Source: Hydractinia symbiolongicarpus (Eukaryota > Cnidaria > Hydrozoa > Anthoathecata > Hydractiniidae). Taken from it: a stretch of DNA of 60,000 nucleotides. Positions 54,901 to 57,900 of the stretch are shown in pieces; positions within the stretch are counted from its first letter, which is position 1, and every line of letters starts with the position of its first letter. Where the stretch lies: positions 22,141,001 through 22,201,000 of the forward strand of contig NC_079882.1 in NCBI RefSeq assembly GCF_029227915.1. The letters run 5' to 3'. The notes beneath the pieces were generated by a model that saw only the letters and a list, made by a program, of their open reading frames with translations, was not told where the DNA came from and searched no databases. Both the position numbers and the translations under genes were made by a program.

Positions 54901-57900
54901 TAGAGCAGGCAAAATCAGAAAAAGTTGACTTACTTGATTTAAAAATTCTTTGTTGTACAAAAAAATACTTTTAGCTCAAACTCAAGACTTGCATAAGCAA
55001 AGTTAGAATTTTGGTCAGGCCTCATGTTGCTTATTAGTCAATATCTAGATCTATTTTTGGTAAAAAAATTTTATTGAAAATAAACTGAAGTATGCAGCAA
55101 CAAGGAAGTTTTTGGAGTTTTATCTCCTTCGTTTTATTTTCGCAACAAATAATTTTTGTATTGGTTATGCTTTTATTTGCACGAACTTAAGTTGCTTAAT
55201 AATTTTTCAAATTCAGTTTAGTTGCTTAAAAACGAGTTGCTTATAAAAAACATCGTGTATACTTTCTGAAACTGACTGCTGTCACTCCAATAACTAAATG
55301 GAGAGGATAATTGGATGTAAAAGCGGAAGTCCTCGTGTATGTCAAAGAAATCGAAATCATGTATAGAAAACGATTGAGAATGATAAAAAAGGTCGACATG
55401 TCTACCTGTAGTTCTTGTACGTAATTTGTGAGTTCTTCTGGTGCATTATATGGTGGCTCAGACTTCAGTAAAGCTGCTTCTTTTTCCTTAACCCACGCTA
55501 ACTGCTGATTCAACAGCTCCTCCACAACTTTATATTCGTCTAAATAACAAAATAAGTCAACTTTAAGAACGTTATGACAGTGACACGGACAATGTGCTGA
55601 TCAAAAGTTGCTACAATATACATGATCATGCAAAGCTTACCATCTGGCATCTCATCAACTTCCATTCCTGATTTCTGTTTTACTTCTCTTAAAATAATTG
55701 CAATGCGACGTGGGATGCTAGTCAGAACCAGTTCATAGAGTTGTGTAAGTTTGAGGACTTTAAGAGCTAACCATCTTCTTGCCTCGTATCCCAGTCTGTA
55801 CCTGTTTCTTCTGTCCTCATGCTCCTCAACAAACTGACGATAATCATCGAGGTCTTTCTCGTACGCCTTAAAAAGAAAGTATATACATTTTCAGAATTAG
55901 CTTCACGTCAAATGTTAGAAAAACAGGTTGAAGTTAAAAGGGTTGGTGAGGTTACACAATTCACACAAAAATACTATACAATAATAACTACAGAAAAAAA
56001 CATGTCAAGGAGCAACTGGAGTTGAATCACAAAAAGGGGAGATTTTTAAAAATAAGAAAGACCTTTGAATGAAGTATAAACTCCTCTGATTTGTAGAATA
56101 TTTCTTGAATGGGTTTTCGATGCTGCGCAATCTCTTCATTTATCTTCTAGAAAATAAAACATTAAAGCATTTTATAAACCATGTCTAGCATACACAGCGT
56201 ACGTTAGCATTGACCAGTAATTCCATAAAAACAGCTTACTGTATATAGGTCGAGTAATTTTTCCATCTCAGCAACATCTTCTGGTAGCTCTTCGTCTTGT
56301 TTCAACTGCGTGTGTACATTATTCAACCAATCTAATTGGCACTGCAAAGCTTTTCTTAACTTCACAATACTTTCCTTGGTTGACTTCAAGTTTGGAATTC
56401 GTCCTTGTAACTGCACGCCAGCTTTTTCCCAGTGCTCAATAACTCGATACGTCTCTGTGAGGTCAACATCGGGCAGGTTTATTAATGCCACACGAAGTTT
56501 ATCTGCAGTGACTTTGGACAGATCATGTTCCTTTTGAAGAAGAAGAAGATCTTCATGTTGTTCGCTTACATCTTCTGGATCAGTTGTAATTCCATGCTGT
56601 TGTACTAAAGAATCTTCTACATTTGCCAGCCATTCATTTAAGTCAGTGGCAACAAGCAACACTACTCTTGAATGATCGAGTCTAAATACACAAAGGTAAA
56701 TAAATGATCGACCCTAAATACATAGAGCTAAACTTCGAAAATCAAATTTTAGAACACTGTGCAGTTCTACTTGAACTCAATTCTGTTGCTACAAAATACT
56801 TAAAAATGCTTATGTAATAGTAAGACAGTAATTTATAATCAGATGAACCATCATTTTTGATATCTAGCTTCATCTAGTCCAGATAGCACAAGACGTTTGT
56901 AATGTTCTCACTAAAATGTTTGACCATTTATTTTTATTGTTCCCACACAGCGGCATGTGGAAATAATAACACTACACGTAAACACTAAACTACATCATAT
57001 GAGAGGAGGATAATAAGAATTTGGTGTTTACAAAGAAGACATCAAAGTTTTATTTTACCTTTCAGACCATTTCTTTAAACGGTAGCTTACAACATTCCAT
57101 TTCTCTATGAGGACAGTTATCTTAAAAGTCAGTTGAGTGTTTGTAATACGTGGCTTTTCCATCACCAGAGAATCGTATTTGGGCTGCAACTCAGTTTCTA
57201 GTTCTTTTAAAGTTTCCTAAAAATAAAAACATTAAAAAGATAAAAATAGTCTACCATTTAAACTTTGAATACATTGAATCTGAAGCGTTTAAAATAAGGA
57301 CCAACCTTAGCTTGAGTCATCTCGGGTAAGATTGTATCTGCATCAACATTGATGTTCTTTTTACCGTTTAACATATTCTCAATACTGGTTAAGCATTGTA
57401 GCAGCTCTTCAATAGAGGTGTATATAATCTAAAATAAGTGAAATTATCTGTAAGCGGGTGTTTCATTTGTAAAGACGCACTTTAGATAAAACAATAAAAT
57501 TAATGGACAGTAAACAAAAGGATATCGATCAAATCACGTGATAGTTTGCAAAGAGAAAAACCTACTTGTTCTTCTGTAGATAGGTCTTTTGGGATATCTT
57601 TTTCATCAGTTGGTGATGCAGAGTGTAAAGGTGTTTCTTCTAAGGGTACTTCCTGCAATGATCCTAATTGAATTTGCTCAACCGGCTCTTCTTCAAGAGG
57701 TTTGTCTTTTGTAGGGATAATATCTTCGCTTGGAATATCTTGTCGTTGCTACAAAACACAATTGAAAGTTTCACCAGGAACAGATTTTATATATATATAT
57801 ATAGTTTGAATGTGTACAAACAGTTGATGAAGTTAAGCAAAATGGACAGCAATAATCTAGTTTTACCGAACAAAATTAAAATACTAAAAAAAACTGAAAT

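Larger units (their letters stand above)
50749..55405. other. Large intron between the plakin domain and the rod
   Basis: 4.66 kb between the exon at 55,406 and the alternative first exon. It holds an inverted-repeat element at 53,361-53,517 and a 29-bp minisatellite at 53,932-54,076. The stretch 54,340-54,670 repeats tcgcgaa/cgcaaa-like words (tttcgcgaatgg, tttcgcgagtac, ttcgcgaacatt) and may be an old transposon remnant. No convincing gene on either strand. Confidence 0.65.
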
